DNA of 64,000 nt from Sphingobacterium sp. N143 (GTDB lineage Bacteria; Bacteroidota; Bacteroidia; Sphingobacteriales; Sphingobacteriaceae): positions 124,001 through 188,000 of the forward strand of contig NZ_JACAIS010000005.1 in the NCBI RefSeq assembly GCF_030325625.1, written 5' to 3'. Both the position numbers and the translations under genes were made by a program. Position 1 is the stretch's first letter, and every line of letters starts with the position of its first letter. Below the pieces are notes generated by a model. The model did no database searches and had not been told where the DNA came from. It saw nothing but the letters and a program-made list of their open reading frames with translations. Positions 1 to 8,527 of the stretch are shown here, piece by piece.

Positions 1-113
1 TCGGTTTCCCTGACTTCTACCGTAAACTCAATCCCCATTTCCTTTAATAGCTGTTTTCTACGAGGAGATTGAGATCCTAAGATGACCTTAATATTTTTTA
101 AATTCTTCAACAT
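1..113 (-). CDS. maf: Maf-like nucleotide pyrophosphatase, N-terminal part (runs off the left edge)
   Basis: Only about 37 codons are inside the window. They begin at an ATG complement at 111-113 and contain LGSQSPRR at residues 12-19, the N-terminal signature of the Maf/YhdE family. Members of this family hydrolyse non-canonical nucleoside triphosphates and have been linked to septum formation. The gene lies 39 bases downstream of kdsC on the same strand, so the two are probably co-transcribed. Nothing can be said about the catalytic centre or the C-terminus because they are outside the window. Confidence 0.85.
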   Translation of the reverse strand, partial: MLKNLKNIKVILGSQSPRRKQLLKEMGIEFTVEVRET

Positions 114-152
114 TTTTATTTTTTGTTTAACCGGCTATTCTTGTTTAAACCT

Positions 153-671
153 TTAAATACTCCTTATCGTTTCGTCTCCGTACCAATTTCCCTGTACTTT
201 TAAGACCTTCTCAATAAGTTCGCGCACAACACCTTTTCCACCGTTAAAACCGGAAACGTAATGTGAGATTTTCTTGATATCCTCTACAGCATCTGCAGGA
301 CAAACAGCAAGCCCTACTGCTCTCATACAGCTAAAATCAGGAATATCATCACCGATATACATCAATTGATTCAGATCCAAATCGTACGCTTGGGCAACAG
401 CTTTCATCGTTGAGAGTTTGTCGACAACTTTGGAATGAATCTCTTTAATACCAAGTCCCTGCAACCGCCGTTCTACTCCCTGTGAAGCCCCACCAGTAAT
501 GATAAAGATGGGATAACCTTTCTTGATAGCTAGCTGCATCGCATACCCATCCTTGATGTTAAACGTTCGCAGCTGCTCCCCGCCTTCATTTACCTGCACT
601 GTGCCATCGGTCAACACGCCGTCGACATCCAATACAAATCCTTTGATTAATTTAAACTCTGTCAATACCAT
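153..671 (-). CDS. kdsC: KDO 8-phosphate phosphatase (KdsC-type HAD)
   Basis: A 172-residue HAD-superfamily protein of KdsC size. Motif I DVDGVLTDG has the nucleophile D15 and acid/base D17. Motif II is T59 in IITGG, motif III is K85, and motif IV is GDDIPD at 107-112. KdsC releases phosphate from 3-deoxy-D-manno-octulosonate 8-phosphate, making the KDO that joins lipid A to the core of LPS. The protein has no cap domain, as expected for this C0-type tetrameric family. The start is the ATG at 669-671. It is followed by maf on the same strand. I see no convincing TAnnTTTG box directly upstream. Confidence 0.92.
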   Translation of the reverse strand: MVLTEFKLIKGFVLDVDGVLTDGTVQVNEGGEQLRTFNIKDGYAMQLAIKKGYPIFIITGGASQGVERRLQGLGIKEIHSKVVDKLSTMKAVAQAYDLDLNQLMYIGDDIPDFSCMRAVGLAVCPADAVEDIKKISHYVSGFNGGKGVVRELIEKVLKVQGNWYGDETIRSI

Positions 672-830
672 CGAAATATATTTTTGTAAAAATAAGGCAT
701 TTCAGTTAATAATGCGAGCATCAAGAAATCAGGGCAAATAAACTATTTGTGTCATTTAATTATTCATTTAAGCCAAAATATCATTTATATGTCACAACAT
801 AGTTGTATTAGCAACTTATTGCAAAAAATA

Positions 831-863
831 TTTGGAGGGAACTTGGTATTTACTGTATCTTTG
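831..863 (+). promoter_or_regulatory. Bacteroidota-type promoter of a short transcript
   Basis: TTTG at 831-834 is followed after 21 bases by TATCTTTG at 856-863. This is a full match to the Bacteroidota housekeeping promoter (-33 TTTG, -7 TAnnTTTG). Transcription would start at about 867-868 and run through two tiny frames to a terminator near 1090. Confidence 0.65.
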
Positions 864-890
864 TAGAAGATAATTAAAGGTTATCTCGCT

Positions 891-968
891 ATGAAAACAC
901 TAACAACATACTTTCAAACAACATATCTTATTGAAAGTTGTGTAAGATTACAAAAACAATCATTTTAG
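891..968 (+). CDS. Candidate 25-residue leader/small ORF
   Basis: An ATG-to-TAG frame starts about 23 bases after the predicted transcription start of the promoter at 831-863. The peptide begins MKTLTTYFQTTYL and has no membrane or signal character. I do not recognise it. It could be a leader peptide for the second tiny frame at 998-1045, or simply the untranslated start of a small RNA. Support is positional only, so confidence is low. Confidence 0.3.
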   Translation: MKTLTTYFQTTYLIESCVRLQKQSF

Positions 969-997
969 TTTTTCAAGCATAAAAGGAGGCAACTAAC

Positions 998-1045
998 ATG
1001 CGTTTGGGGCCCATTAAAAAGTCTTTTCATAATTTAGGTTTATAA
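998..1045 (+). CDS. Candidate 15-residue ORF behind a perfect Shine-Dalgarno
   Basis: The frame encodes MRLGPIKKSFHNLGL and is preceded by AAGGAGG at 983-989, eight bases before the ATG. A perfect Shine-Dalgarno is unusual in this phylum, where the anti-SD of the ribosome is largely sequestered, and most genes in this window lack one. A terminator hairpin starts ten bases after the stop. The combination of promoter, strong SD and terminator around a tiny frame suggests that translation here has a function, possibly regulatory. I do not recognise the peptide. Confidence 0.4.
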   Translation: MRLGPIKKSFHNLGL

Positions 1046-1054
1046 TTGGTTAGT

Positions 1055-1091
1055 AACAAACCCTGGTGCCCATCATCAGGGTTTTGTTTTT
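1055..1091 (+). terminator. Rho-independent terminator of the short unit at 831-1091
   Basis: AAACCCTG at 1058-1065 pairs with CAGGGTTT at 1077-1084. Three more pairs lie outside a one-base bulge (AAC at 1055-1057). The stem is followed by a T-rich run. It lies 200 bases before the kinase gene at 1290, so it would end the small transcript or attenuate read-through into the kinase. Confidence 0.7.
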
Positions 1092-1289
1092 ATGAAGCGT
1101 CGCGGTTCAAGCTCTTAATCTATCTTACAGTAACACATTACCTTGCGCCAGTCCCTACTTTTCATTATTTTAGGAATAGCAAGTTTTTTTGTTATTTTAC
1201 CTTATCTTTTTTTCTTGGTCATATCAAAAGAATTATCACTAAAATACACGATATTTTTAGCGGTCAAAATTCACTAAACATATTCTCAC

Positions 1290-4200
1290 ATGGATCGAAA
1301 AAATTATAGAAAGCAAATTACCATAGGAGTGATATTTTCTTTTTCTCTTATTTTTCTTTCTGCTCTCTACTTTTTTATCTCGCTGCACAATATTCTTGAT
1401 CATGAGCGGGACATTGTTCGCATTGCCGAAGATAGATTTAATATCATCAATGATATTAGGTCTAACATCGACCATGTCAATGACATTAAACTTGATTATT
1501 TTACAAAAAAGGATGCTACACTGTTTATTCCCTATCAGCAAGAGCAAAAAGAAACGGATAAACTATTGGCATCGTTACATGTAAGGGATGAACTTTATAC
1601 TGTTCCAACACAATCCTTAACAATTTTACGCAAAGAGATCACCTTATTCTATAATTTCGAAAAGGATATGGAATATGTCAGATCAAATCAAACTGCTCGA
1701 TATATTCACGAGCAAAAAGCCGCGATCTTAAACCAAATTGATATCCTGTCCCAAGATTTATTAAGTCAACGAGCTGATCTGCTGGAGAAGTCAAGAAATG
1801 ACCTTCAACGGGCACAAAATATCGCTTATCTTTTTATAGCCATCGGTTTAAGCGGATTTTTCTACATTCTTGCTAAAATTTTTTCTATTTCAAAAGTCTT
1901 AAGAACGACCGTCAAAAGCCAGCAGGAATCTCATGAGCAACTTCAACTCTTACAGCATCAAACCAATAGTGATAATTGGATTTTAAATGCCATTAATCAC
2001 ATCGACGAGCAATTACGAGGAGATTATACCGCTAAGAAAATCGCTGAAATCAGCCTATGTTCCATCGCAGATACAACAAAAGCATTGGGCGGAACAGTCT
2101 ATATTTTTGACGACAATTATCAGGAATATCAACTCTGTCACAAGATCGGGATTTCATCCACCCAACAAATCAAGAAAATGTTTAAAGAAGCTGATGGACT
2201 CCTGGGTGAAGTGGTCAATAGACAATCAGTATTAAAAATCAGAGATGTCGATCACCAATATCTCCTGCTAGAGACATCACTTACAAGCCGTATTGAAACA
2301 GAGATCTATATCATTCCTTTTACTTATGAAGATCAATGTGTGGGCATAATGGAAATATGCTGCCCAATCGTTGACGAGAAAACCGAACAATTGCGTTTCA
2401 ATTTCCTGGATAAGGTAAAAGGTAATATTGCTGTCCTTCTTAAGGTTGCCCAGACCCATGGCAAACTGGCCGACCTGTATGAAGAGCTCCAACAACAGAC
2501 GGAGGAGCTTGAAGCACAACAAGAGGAACTACGCACCACCAATGAGGAGTTGATCCACAAGACACATCTATTAGAAGCTTCAGAGGAAGAGCTTAGGGTA
2601 CAACAAGAGGAATTGATTCAGACCAACAATGAATTGGACGAAAAAGCAAGATTACTTTTTGCCCAGAACGAGGACCTTGAAAAAGCACGTTTAGCGATCG
2701 CACAAAAAATAGAAGAAGTCGAACTATCCAGCAAGTACAAATCTGAATTTATGGCCAATATGAGTCATGAATTGCGTACTCCTCTCAATAGTATACTCAT
2801 TCTGGCCAAATTACTGCAAGACAACAAAAAGAAAAATCTCAATAGCGATCAGGTCAAGTACGCTACTGTTATCCACAGTGCGGGATCTGATCTACTCCAT
2901 TTGATCAATGAATTATTGGATCTGGCAAAAATTGAATCCGGGAAGGTTGAAGTTCACAAGGATTATATCGACACTGCAGCCCTCATCAATTACATCCAGG
3001 ATTTCTTCAGCGATACCGCAGCATCAAAACACATCCTCTTTAGTACAGAAGTTGACGAATTTTTCCCTAAAGAATTTATCGGCGATGAGCAGCGAATCCA
3101 GCAGGTGCTAAAAAACCTATTATCCAATGCTTTTAAATTTACGGGTGAACAGGGGAAGGTTTCCTTAAAAATAAGCCTTCAAGACAAGCAGCTTTATTTT
3201 ACCGTTCATGATAATGGCATAGGCATCTCACCTGAGAAACAAGAACTTATCTTTGATGCATTTAAACAGGAAGATGGTTCTACAAGTCGTAAATATGGCG
3301 GCACAGGGCTTGGCTTGTCCATATGTCGTGAAATAGCCAATTTATTAAAAGGCAAAATTACCTTATCCAGCAAAGTTGGGGAAGGTAGTACTTTTATTTT
3401 CAGTTTGCCGCTAGAAGAAAGCTTGGAAAACACGACTGAAGAGTCTGTTTCGGCAGACAAAAACATTTCCACCTTCACGCCGCCTTTAGTGAATTCCACA
3501 AATAAAAAAGTGGTCGCGGTGGATCATCAGCATAAAAACAATAAGCTGCTCATTATCGAGGATGATTTTATCTTTGCTGACATTCTTAAGGATTACGCTA
3601 TTCAGAATGGTTATGAGGTTTTCATTAGCTATGATGGACAGGATGGTTTAATGAAAGCTCAGCATGTAATGCCCGCAGCCATTATATTGGATATTATGCT
3701 TCCGAAGATGGATGGATGGGAAGTGCTGCGCAATCTAAAAAAGACTCCTCTTACCAAAGATATCCCTGTCCATATGATGTCTGCTGGCACCTTTCTCCAT
3801 GATGAACCCATATCGGCTGGTGCCATTGGTTTTATGTCCAAACCCGTCTCCGAAGAATCTTTAGCGGAGACTTTTTTGAAAATTAAGGCTTCAACAGATC
3901 ATCCACTGAAAAAAATTCTGTTGGTGGAAGACCAGGAGATCCAGAGTGATTTCATCAAACAATCGCTGGAGGAGCAGCATATTCAAATATTTCAGGCTTT
4001 CGATGCCAAACAGGCGCTTGACCTTTTAACCAAGGAAAAGGTATTCGATTGCATCATTATGGATCTAAACCTTCCGGACAGGTCAGGGATTGAGTTGCTC
4101 AATGAGATAAAATCAAATCATGAATTTAAAGATTTACCGATTATCATAAATACGGCCATGGAACTGAGCCCTGAGCAAACTTCAGACATCTTACACCATA

Positions 4201-4715
4201 GCCAGGCCATGGTATTGAAATCTGCCAAATCAAATAATCGGCTAATTGATGAAGTCAACTTATTCTTGAATAAAATCCGGAGCAGTAAAAATGAATACAA
4301 TTCATTTCAGGCCAATGGTTCATCACTATTAGCTGAAAATAATCTGTCAGCCAAGACAGTACTGTTGGCTGACGATGACATGCGTAATATTTTCGCTCTT
4401 AGTACCGTCTTTGAGAGCTATGATATGAAGATAGAAATTGCCAATAATGGTCAAGAAGCGCTTGATATCCTGGAACGCAATGCGCATATTGATATTGTGC
4501 TGATGGATATTATGATGCCTGTCATGGATGGATATGAAGCGATCGAAAAAATAAGAGCAAACAAAAAATTTACAGGTCTTCCCATCATAGCTGTTACCGC
4601 AAAAGCGATGAAGGGTGACCGAGAAAAAACCATTGCTGCAGGAGCAAACGATTATATTAGTAAACCGGTTGATGTAGACAAACTGATATCCCTGATGCGC
4701 GTATGGCTGAGCTAA
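1290..4715 (+). CDS. Hybrid sensor histidine kinase with GAF and three receiver domains
   Basis: A 1141-residue inner-membrane kinase. One membrane segment at about 10-32 and another at about 178-198 enclose a helical extracytoplasmic sensor resembling CHASE3. A GAF-like domain follows (about 235-375), then a long Gln/Glu-rich coiled coil (about 390-475). HisKA has the H-box SHELRTPLN with phosphoacceptor H493. HATPase_c carries the NLLSNAFKFT, DNGIGI and GGTGLGLSI boxes. Three receiver domains end the protein, with predicted phospho-acceptor aspartates D801, D925 and D1073. The middle receiver departs most from consensus: the usual switch region reads INTAMELSPEQ. The gene overlaps or abuts cheR, pointing to one signalling operon. 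Input signal unknown. Confidence 0.93.
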   Translation: MDRKNYRKQITIGVIFSFSLIFLSALYFFISLHNILDHERDIVRIAEDRFNIINDIRSNIDHVNDIKLDYFTKKDATLFIPYQQEQKETDKLLASLHVRDELYTVPTQSLTILRKEITLFYNFEKDMEYVRSNQTARYIHEQKAAILNQIDILSQDLLSQRADLLEKSRNDLQRAQNIAYLFIAIGLSGFFYILAKIFSISKVLRTTVKSQQESHEQLQLLQHQTNSDNWILNAINHIDEQLRGDYTAKKIAEISLCSIADTTKALGGTVYIFDDNYQEYQLCHKIGISSTQQIKKMFKEADGLLGEVVNRQSVLKIRDVDHQYLLLETSLTSRIETEIYIIPFTYEDQCVGIMEICCPIVDEKTEQLRFNFLDKVKGNIAVLLKVAQTHGKLADLYEELQQQTEELEAQQEELRTTNEELIHKTHLLEASEEELRVQQEELIQTNNELDEKARLLFAQNEDLEKARLAIAQKIEEVELSSKYKSEFMANMSHELRTPLNSILILAKLLQDNKKKNLNSDQVKYATVIHSAGSDLLHLINELLDLAKIESGKVEVHKDYIDTAALINYIQDFFSDTAASKHILFSTEVDEFFPKEFIGDEQRIQQVLKNLLSNAFKFTGEQGKVSLKISLQDKQLYFTVHDNGIGISPEKQELIFDAFKQEDGSTSRKYGGTGLGLSICREIANLLKGKITLSSKVGEGSTFIFSLPLEESLENTTEESVSADKNISTFTPPLVNSTNKKVVAVDHQHKNNKLLIIEDDFIFADILKDYAIQNGYEVFISYDGQDGLMKAQHVMPAAIILDIMLPKMDGWEVLRNLKKTPLTKDIPVHMMSAGTFLHDEPISAGAIGFMSKPVSEESLAETFLKIKASTDHPLKKILLVEDQEIQSDFIKQSLEEQHIQIFQAFDAKQALDLLTKEKVFDCIIMDLNLPDRSGIELLNEIKSNHEFKDLPIIINTAMELSPEQTSDILHHSQAMVLKSAKSNNRLIDEVNLFLNKIRSSKNEYNSFQANGSSLLAENNLSAKTVLLADDDMRNIFALSTVFESYDMKIEIANNGQEALDILERNAHIDIVLMDIMMPVMDGYEAIEKIRANKKFTGLPIIAVTAKAMKGDREKTIAAGANDYISKPVDVDKLISLMRVWLS

Positions 4716-4729
4716 CCCGTAAAATAACG

Positions 4730-5539
4730 ATGATTACTTTTGAGGAATTGGAGGAAATTATTACTGTTGTCAAGAATCTCCATGGCTATGATATATCTGG
4801 CTATACACGATCATCATTAAAAAGGCGCGTCACCAGAATTATGGAGCTCAACAAGCTCAACTTGTCCGGGCTCAAAGCCAAGCTCATAAACCAGCCCGGG
4901 TTCAGTATTTATTTTTTGCAGGAGATTACCGTTAATGTGACTGAGATGTTTAGGGATCCTGAATTCTATAAAGCATTAAAAACAGATGTATTTCCCTATT
5001 TAGCCACTTACCCACATATTAAGTTATGGAGTGCAGGCTGTTCCACGGGTGAGGAAGTGTATTCCTTGGCAATTTTACTAAAGGAAGCCGAGATTTACCA
5101 GCGGTCTTTTATTTATGGCACTGATATCAATTCAAAAGTATTGGAAAAAGCCAAGCGTGGTATTTATTCATTGATAAAAGTACGGGAATACTCTGAAAAC
5201 TTTATCAAGACAGACCCTAAAAGCTCATTGTCGGATTATTATACCGCGATGTATAATGCCGCTACGATCAACAACAGCCTCAAAAAGAATATTCTTTTCT
5301 CGATGCATAGCCTGGTGTCCGATGGTGTATTCAATGAATTTCAGCTGATCACCTGTCGTAACGTACTCATCTATTTTGATACTGATCTTCAGGACAGGGT
5401 GCTGGACCTGTTCTATCATTCACTTTGTCACCTGGGTTTTTTATGCCTGGGATCTAAAGAATCGCTGATCAACTATAAGCATGCAGCGAAATTTAAAATT
5501 GTGAACAAAAAACACAATATTTATCAGAAAATTGGTTAG
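4730..5539 (+). CDS. CheR-type protein-glutamate methyltransferase
   Basis: A 269-residue SAM-dependent methyltransferase. The N-terminal helical domain is followed by NVTEMFRDP at 69-77, the SAM-binding SAGCSTGEE at 101-109, and CRNVLIYF near residue 215. These are the hallmarks of CheR. I chose the ATG at 4730 because MITFEELEEII aligns with the usual CheR beginning. An upstream ATG at 4703 would overlap the kinase by 13 bases and is possible. No methyl-accepting chemoreceptor is present in the window, so the substrate may be a kinase coiled coil rather than an MCP. It is followed immediately by a CheB-type esterase. Confidence 0.88.
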   Translation: MITFEELEEIITVVKNLHGYDISGYTRSSLKRRVTRIMELNKLNLSGLKAKLINQPGFSIYFLQEITVNVTEMFRDPEFYKALKTDVFPYLATYPHIKLWSAGCSTGEEVYSLAILLKEAEIYQRSFIYGTDINSKVLEKAKRGIYSLIKVREYSENFIKTDPKSSLSDYYTAMYNAATINNSLKKNILFSMHSLVSDGVFNEFQLITCRNVLIYFDTDLQDRVLDLFYHSLCHLGFLCLGSKESLINYKHAAKFKIVNKKHNIYQKIG

Positions 5540-5558
5540 GTACAGCTTAAATACGAAA

Positions 5559-6119
5559 ATGGAAAGGAAGATTCTTTTATTGGCAGGATCGGCAGGGGGA
5601 TTTAGCGTTATTCTAAACATCCTAAAGTCACTGGAACGTCCAATTCGTATCCCGGTTGTCGTCATTGTTCACCGAAATCCAAAATACGCATCAAGTATCG
5701 AAGAGACATTGTCCAAAGTAATGCTACAGAAAATAAAAACTGCTGATGACAAGGAAAACATCGAAAATGGAACAATCTATTTTGCTCCTGCAGGATACCA
5801 CTTACTCGTGGAACCTGATTATAGTTTTTCATTAGACATTTCTGAACCTGTCCAGTACTCAAGGCCTTCCATTGATGTTACTTTCGAATCTGCGGCTGAA
5901 ATCTATCAACAAAATTGCACGGCTATTTTATTTTCAGGAGCTAATCAAGATGGGGCCCGGGGGTTGTTGATGATCAAAAAATATAGAGGTAAAACCTTTG
6001 TACAAGATCCGCTATCCGCTGAAGTTCCGGTCATGCCCGAAGCTGCCATACAACTGAATGCACATGATAAAATCCTGAGCATTCAGGAAATAAAGGATTA
6101 TATTATGCAATTAACCTAA
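5559..6119 (+). CDS. CheB-type methylesterase without receiver domain
   Basis: A 186-residue stand-alone CheB catalytic domain. The predicted triad is S11 in AGSAGG, H38 in VIVHRN and D131 in GANQDGA. CheB removes methyl groups from (or deamidates) glutamyl side chains modified by CheR. There is no N-terminal regulatory receiver, so it must be controlled in trans, perhaps by the receivers of the flanking kinases. The start is the first ATG, at 5559. An in-frame TTG at 5532 would overlap cheR. It is followed after 19 bases by the REC-kinase-REC gene. Confidence 0.87.
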   Translation: MERKILLLAGSAGGFSVILNILKSLERPIRIPVVVIVHRNPKYASSIEETLSKVMLQKIKTADDKENIENGTIYFAPAGYHLLVEPDYSFSLDISEPVQYSRPSIDVTFESAAEIYQQNCTAILFSGANQDGARGLLMIKKYRGKTFVQDPLSAEVPVMPEAAIQLNAHDKILSIQEIKDYIMQLT

Positions 6120-6138
6120 CATTGTATTAAGATTTGAG

Positions 6139-7743
6139 ATGATGAAGAAGATTAACATATTGATCGTCGATGATAAAATTGAAAATATTATCAGTCTCAC
6201 AGCATTGCTCGAAGATATCGAACATATCCATATAATGAGTAGTATAGATCCCAATGAAGCATTAAAAATTTGTTGGAAAGAAGAGATTGACTTAGCCTTG
6301 GTCGATGTTCAGATGCCCGAAATAAATGGTTTTGAATTTGTTACCCTTTTAAAAGAAAACCCAAAGACAAACCATATCATTCCGATCATGGTAACAGCGA
6401 TCTCAAAGGAAGATAAATATCTTATTCAAGGCTTAAACAGTGGTGCTGTAGATTACTTATACAAACCACTCAACCCTGAAGCGACTATCGCCAAAGTGAA
6501 ATCTTTTGTTCAGCAGCTCCTCATTCAACAGGAAATCAAAGACAAAAACGTACAGCTCGAGGAATCGAAGCAGGCTATTCTCAAAGCAAAGGAAGAAGCT
6601 GATCTTGCCCGAAAGTCAAAAGAGACATTTCTGGCCAACATGAGCCACGAGATCCGTACCCCCATTAATGGGATCATGGGAATCACCCAAATGTTAAAGA
6701 ACTCCAAGCTCACAGCCGAACAGGAGAATTGGATCAATAAACTGGACTCCGCTTCACAAAATCTGCTCAACATTATCAATGATATATTAGATCTGTCGAA
6801 AGTCGATTCGGGCATGATGAAACTCACCATGGAATCCACCTCCGTATATGACATTATAGACGACCTGAACAATCTGTTTATCGACAAAGCCAGACACAAA
6901 GGTCTTGATTTTTCCATCGATGTGGACGAACGTATTACGAGTTATTTTCTAACGGATCCACTGCGCCTGAAACAGATACTCACCAACTTTATTTCCAACA
7001 GTTTCAAATTCACATCCGTAGGTTCGGTAGGCTTAAAAATCCAATTGTTATCAGAGAGTGACCAGCATATTTGCCTGCGTTTTCAGGTCGTTGATACGGG
7101 TATAGGTATCGCAGAAAATGCCCTGGAAAAGATATTTATTGCCTTTGAACAGGGAGAAGACAGTATTACCAAAAAATTTGGTGGCACTGGATTAGGCTTG
7201 GCCATTGTCAAGCGCATTGCCGCTTTGCTCCAGGGAAAAGTATTTGCTGCTAGTGATTACGGCAAAGGAAGTACGTTTTCCTTTGAATGCGCCTTTGATA
7301 AAATAGCGGACAAACCTATTGAAAAGGAAGTCCAGGTGCTCTATACCGAATTGCCAAAGTTCGATTCACCTATGGTACTGATTGCCGAAGACAATGAGTT
7401 GAACAGTTTTATGCTGTCAAATATTCTAAAAAGCTGGAATTGTGATATCACTCTTGCCACCAATGGTCATCTCGCTTTAGAGGAGATCAATAGAAAAAAG
7501 ATCGACTTGGTATTTATGGATGCCCATATGCCACTGATGAGTGGTTTTGAAGCGATCAAGGAAATCCGTCAACATCCAGATCCCATGATTGCCAACATGC
7601 CCATCATATCCATTTCGGCTTCGGTATTAAAAGCTGAACAACAGGAAGCATTGGACGCCGGAGCAAATGAAGTTGTGGGGAAACCTTTTGATCCTATCAA
7701 ATTATACAAAACAATTGGTAGTTTATTGTCAAAATTGAAATGA
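6139..7743 (+). CDS. REC-HisKA-HATPase-REC hybrid response regulator/kinase
   Basis: A 534-residue soluble protein with no membrane segment. The N-terminal receiver has D56 in LVDVQMPE. A short coiled coil leads to HisKA with H170 in MSHEIRTPING. The ATPase domain has NFISNSFKFT, DTGIGI and GGTGLGLAI. The C-terminal receiver has D461 in FMDAHMPLMSG. Such proteins act as intermediate relays: the first receiver can take a signal from an upstream kinase and the last can pass or hold phosphate. Being last in the kinase-cheR-cheB cluster, it is the likely partner of the 1141-residue kinase. No DNA-binding output domain is encoded in the cluster. Confidence 0.92.
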   Translation: MMKKINILIVDDKIENIISLTALLEDIEHIHIMSSIDPNEALKICWKEEIDLALVDVQMPEINGFEFVTLLKENPKTNHIIPIMVTAISKEDKYLIQGLNSGAVDYLYKPLNPEATIAKVKSFVQQLLIQQEIKDKNVQLEESKQAILKAKEEADLARKSKETFLANMSHEIRTPINGIMGITQMLKNSKLTAEQENWINKLDSASQNLLNIINDILDLSKVDSGMMKLTMESTSVYDIIDDLNNLFIDKARHKGLDFSIDVDERITSYFLTDPLRLKQILTNFISNSFKFTSVGSVGLKIQLLSESDQHICLRFQVVDTGIGIAENALEKIFIAFEQGEDSITKKFGGTGLGLAIVKRIAALLQGKVFAASDYGKGSTFSFECAFDKIADKPIEKEVQVLYTELPKFDSPMVLIAEDNELNSFMLSNILKSWNCDITLATNGHLALEEINRKKIDLVFMDAHMPLMSGFEAIKEIRQHPDPMIANMPIISISASVLKAEQQEALDAGANEVVGKPFDPIKLYKTIGSLLSKLK

Positions 7744-7798
7744 TACTTTCTATTTCGCAATGAAATCCTTAATTTTAAAGAATTAACAAAACGTAATA

Positions 7799-8332
7799 AT
7801 GAAAAAACTTTTTATGATACCAGCAGTTGCAGTTGCCTTATCAATTGCATCTTGTGGCGGAAACAGTGAGAAGTCTGGCCAGTCAGCTAGTACAGAATCA
7901 GCAAGTTCAACTGAAGAACAAGCGACAGAAACAGTCCCTGGAATAGAAAATGTAGCTATTTCCAACAGCTTATCTTTAGAAGGTAATGATCAAATGAAAT
8001 TTGACAAAGATCTATTCCGTGTTAAAGCTGGTGAACCAGTGGAATTATCTTTCAAAAATGCAGGTACCATGCCGAAAGAGTCAATGGGGCACAATGTTGT
8101 GATCCTAAAGCCGGGTGTGGACCTTCCTACTTTTGGTGCTGAGGCAGCAGGTGCAGCAGCGGATGAATATATCCCAAAATCAGCGCTGTCTTCAATCATT
8201 TCCCATACAAAATTATTAGGTCCCGGAGAAACAGATAAAATCACTTTCACACTTGAAAAAGGAGTTTATCCGTTCATCTGTAGCTTTCCTGGCCACTACG
8301 GTGTGATGCAAGGCAAAATTGTTGCAGAGTAA
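7799..8332 (+). CDS. Azurin-like cupredoxin lipoprotein
   Basis: A 177-residue lipoprotein. The signal peptide ends in the lipobox LSIASC with lipidated C19, followed by a Ser/Thr/Glu-rich linker to about residue 48. The azurin fold follows, with type-1 copper ligands H98 (MGHNV), C161 (FICSFPGH), H166 and M170. The spacing C-x4-H-x3-M is that of azurin. It probably carries electrons in the periplasm or at the outer membrane, for example to a cytochrome c peroxidase or oxidase; no partner gene lies beside it. A clear terminator follows at 8341, so it is the last gene of its unit. Confidence 0.9.
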   Translation: MKKLFMIPAVAVALSIASCGGNSEKSGQSASTESASSTEEQATETVPGIENVAISNSLSLEGNDQMKFDKDLFRVKAGEPVELSFKNAGTMPKESMGHNVVILKPGVDLPTFGAEAAGAAADEYIPKSALSSIISHTKLLGPGETDKITFTLEKGVYPFICSFPGHYGVMQGKIVAE

Positions 8333-8340
8333 TCGAACAT

Positions 8341-8376
8341 AAAAAGGGTATTCAAAAAATGAATATCCTTTTTTAT
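8341..8376 (+). terminator. Rho-independent terminator after the azurin gene
   Basis: The 13-base arms 8341-8353 and 8361-8373 pair with one G-T wobble around a seven-base loop. The downstream arm ends in a T run. Confidence 0.8.
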
Positions 8377-8493
8377 TTCCCCTTCTCTTTCGTCTATCCA
8401 ATCGGATAACGAAGACTTTTATCAAAAAAATGTAAAGTAAGCCTCTTCGGCCACAAATCGTAAGTTTTGATTTCCTATCCCATTAATAATCAT

Positions 8494-8501
8494 TAAATTT
8501 G
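8494..8501 (+). promoter_or_regulatory. -7 box (TAAATTTG) of the first lpd gene
   Basis: A full match to TAnnTTTG lies 26 bases before the lpd ATG. The nearest TTTTG (8465-8469) is 24 bases upstream, a little far for a -33 element, so only the -7 box is supported. Confidence 0.45.
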
Positions 8502-8527
8502 TGGTACAAAAAATTAAAACGTAATCA

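Noticed and set aside
1046-1309. An 87-residue plus-strand frame before the kinase gene
   Set aside because: It crosses the terminator at 1055-1091 and has no plausible start signal or family; the kinase ATG at 1290 lies inside it in another frame.
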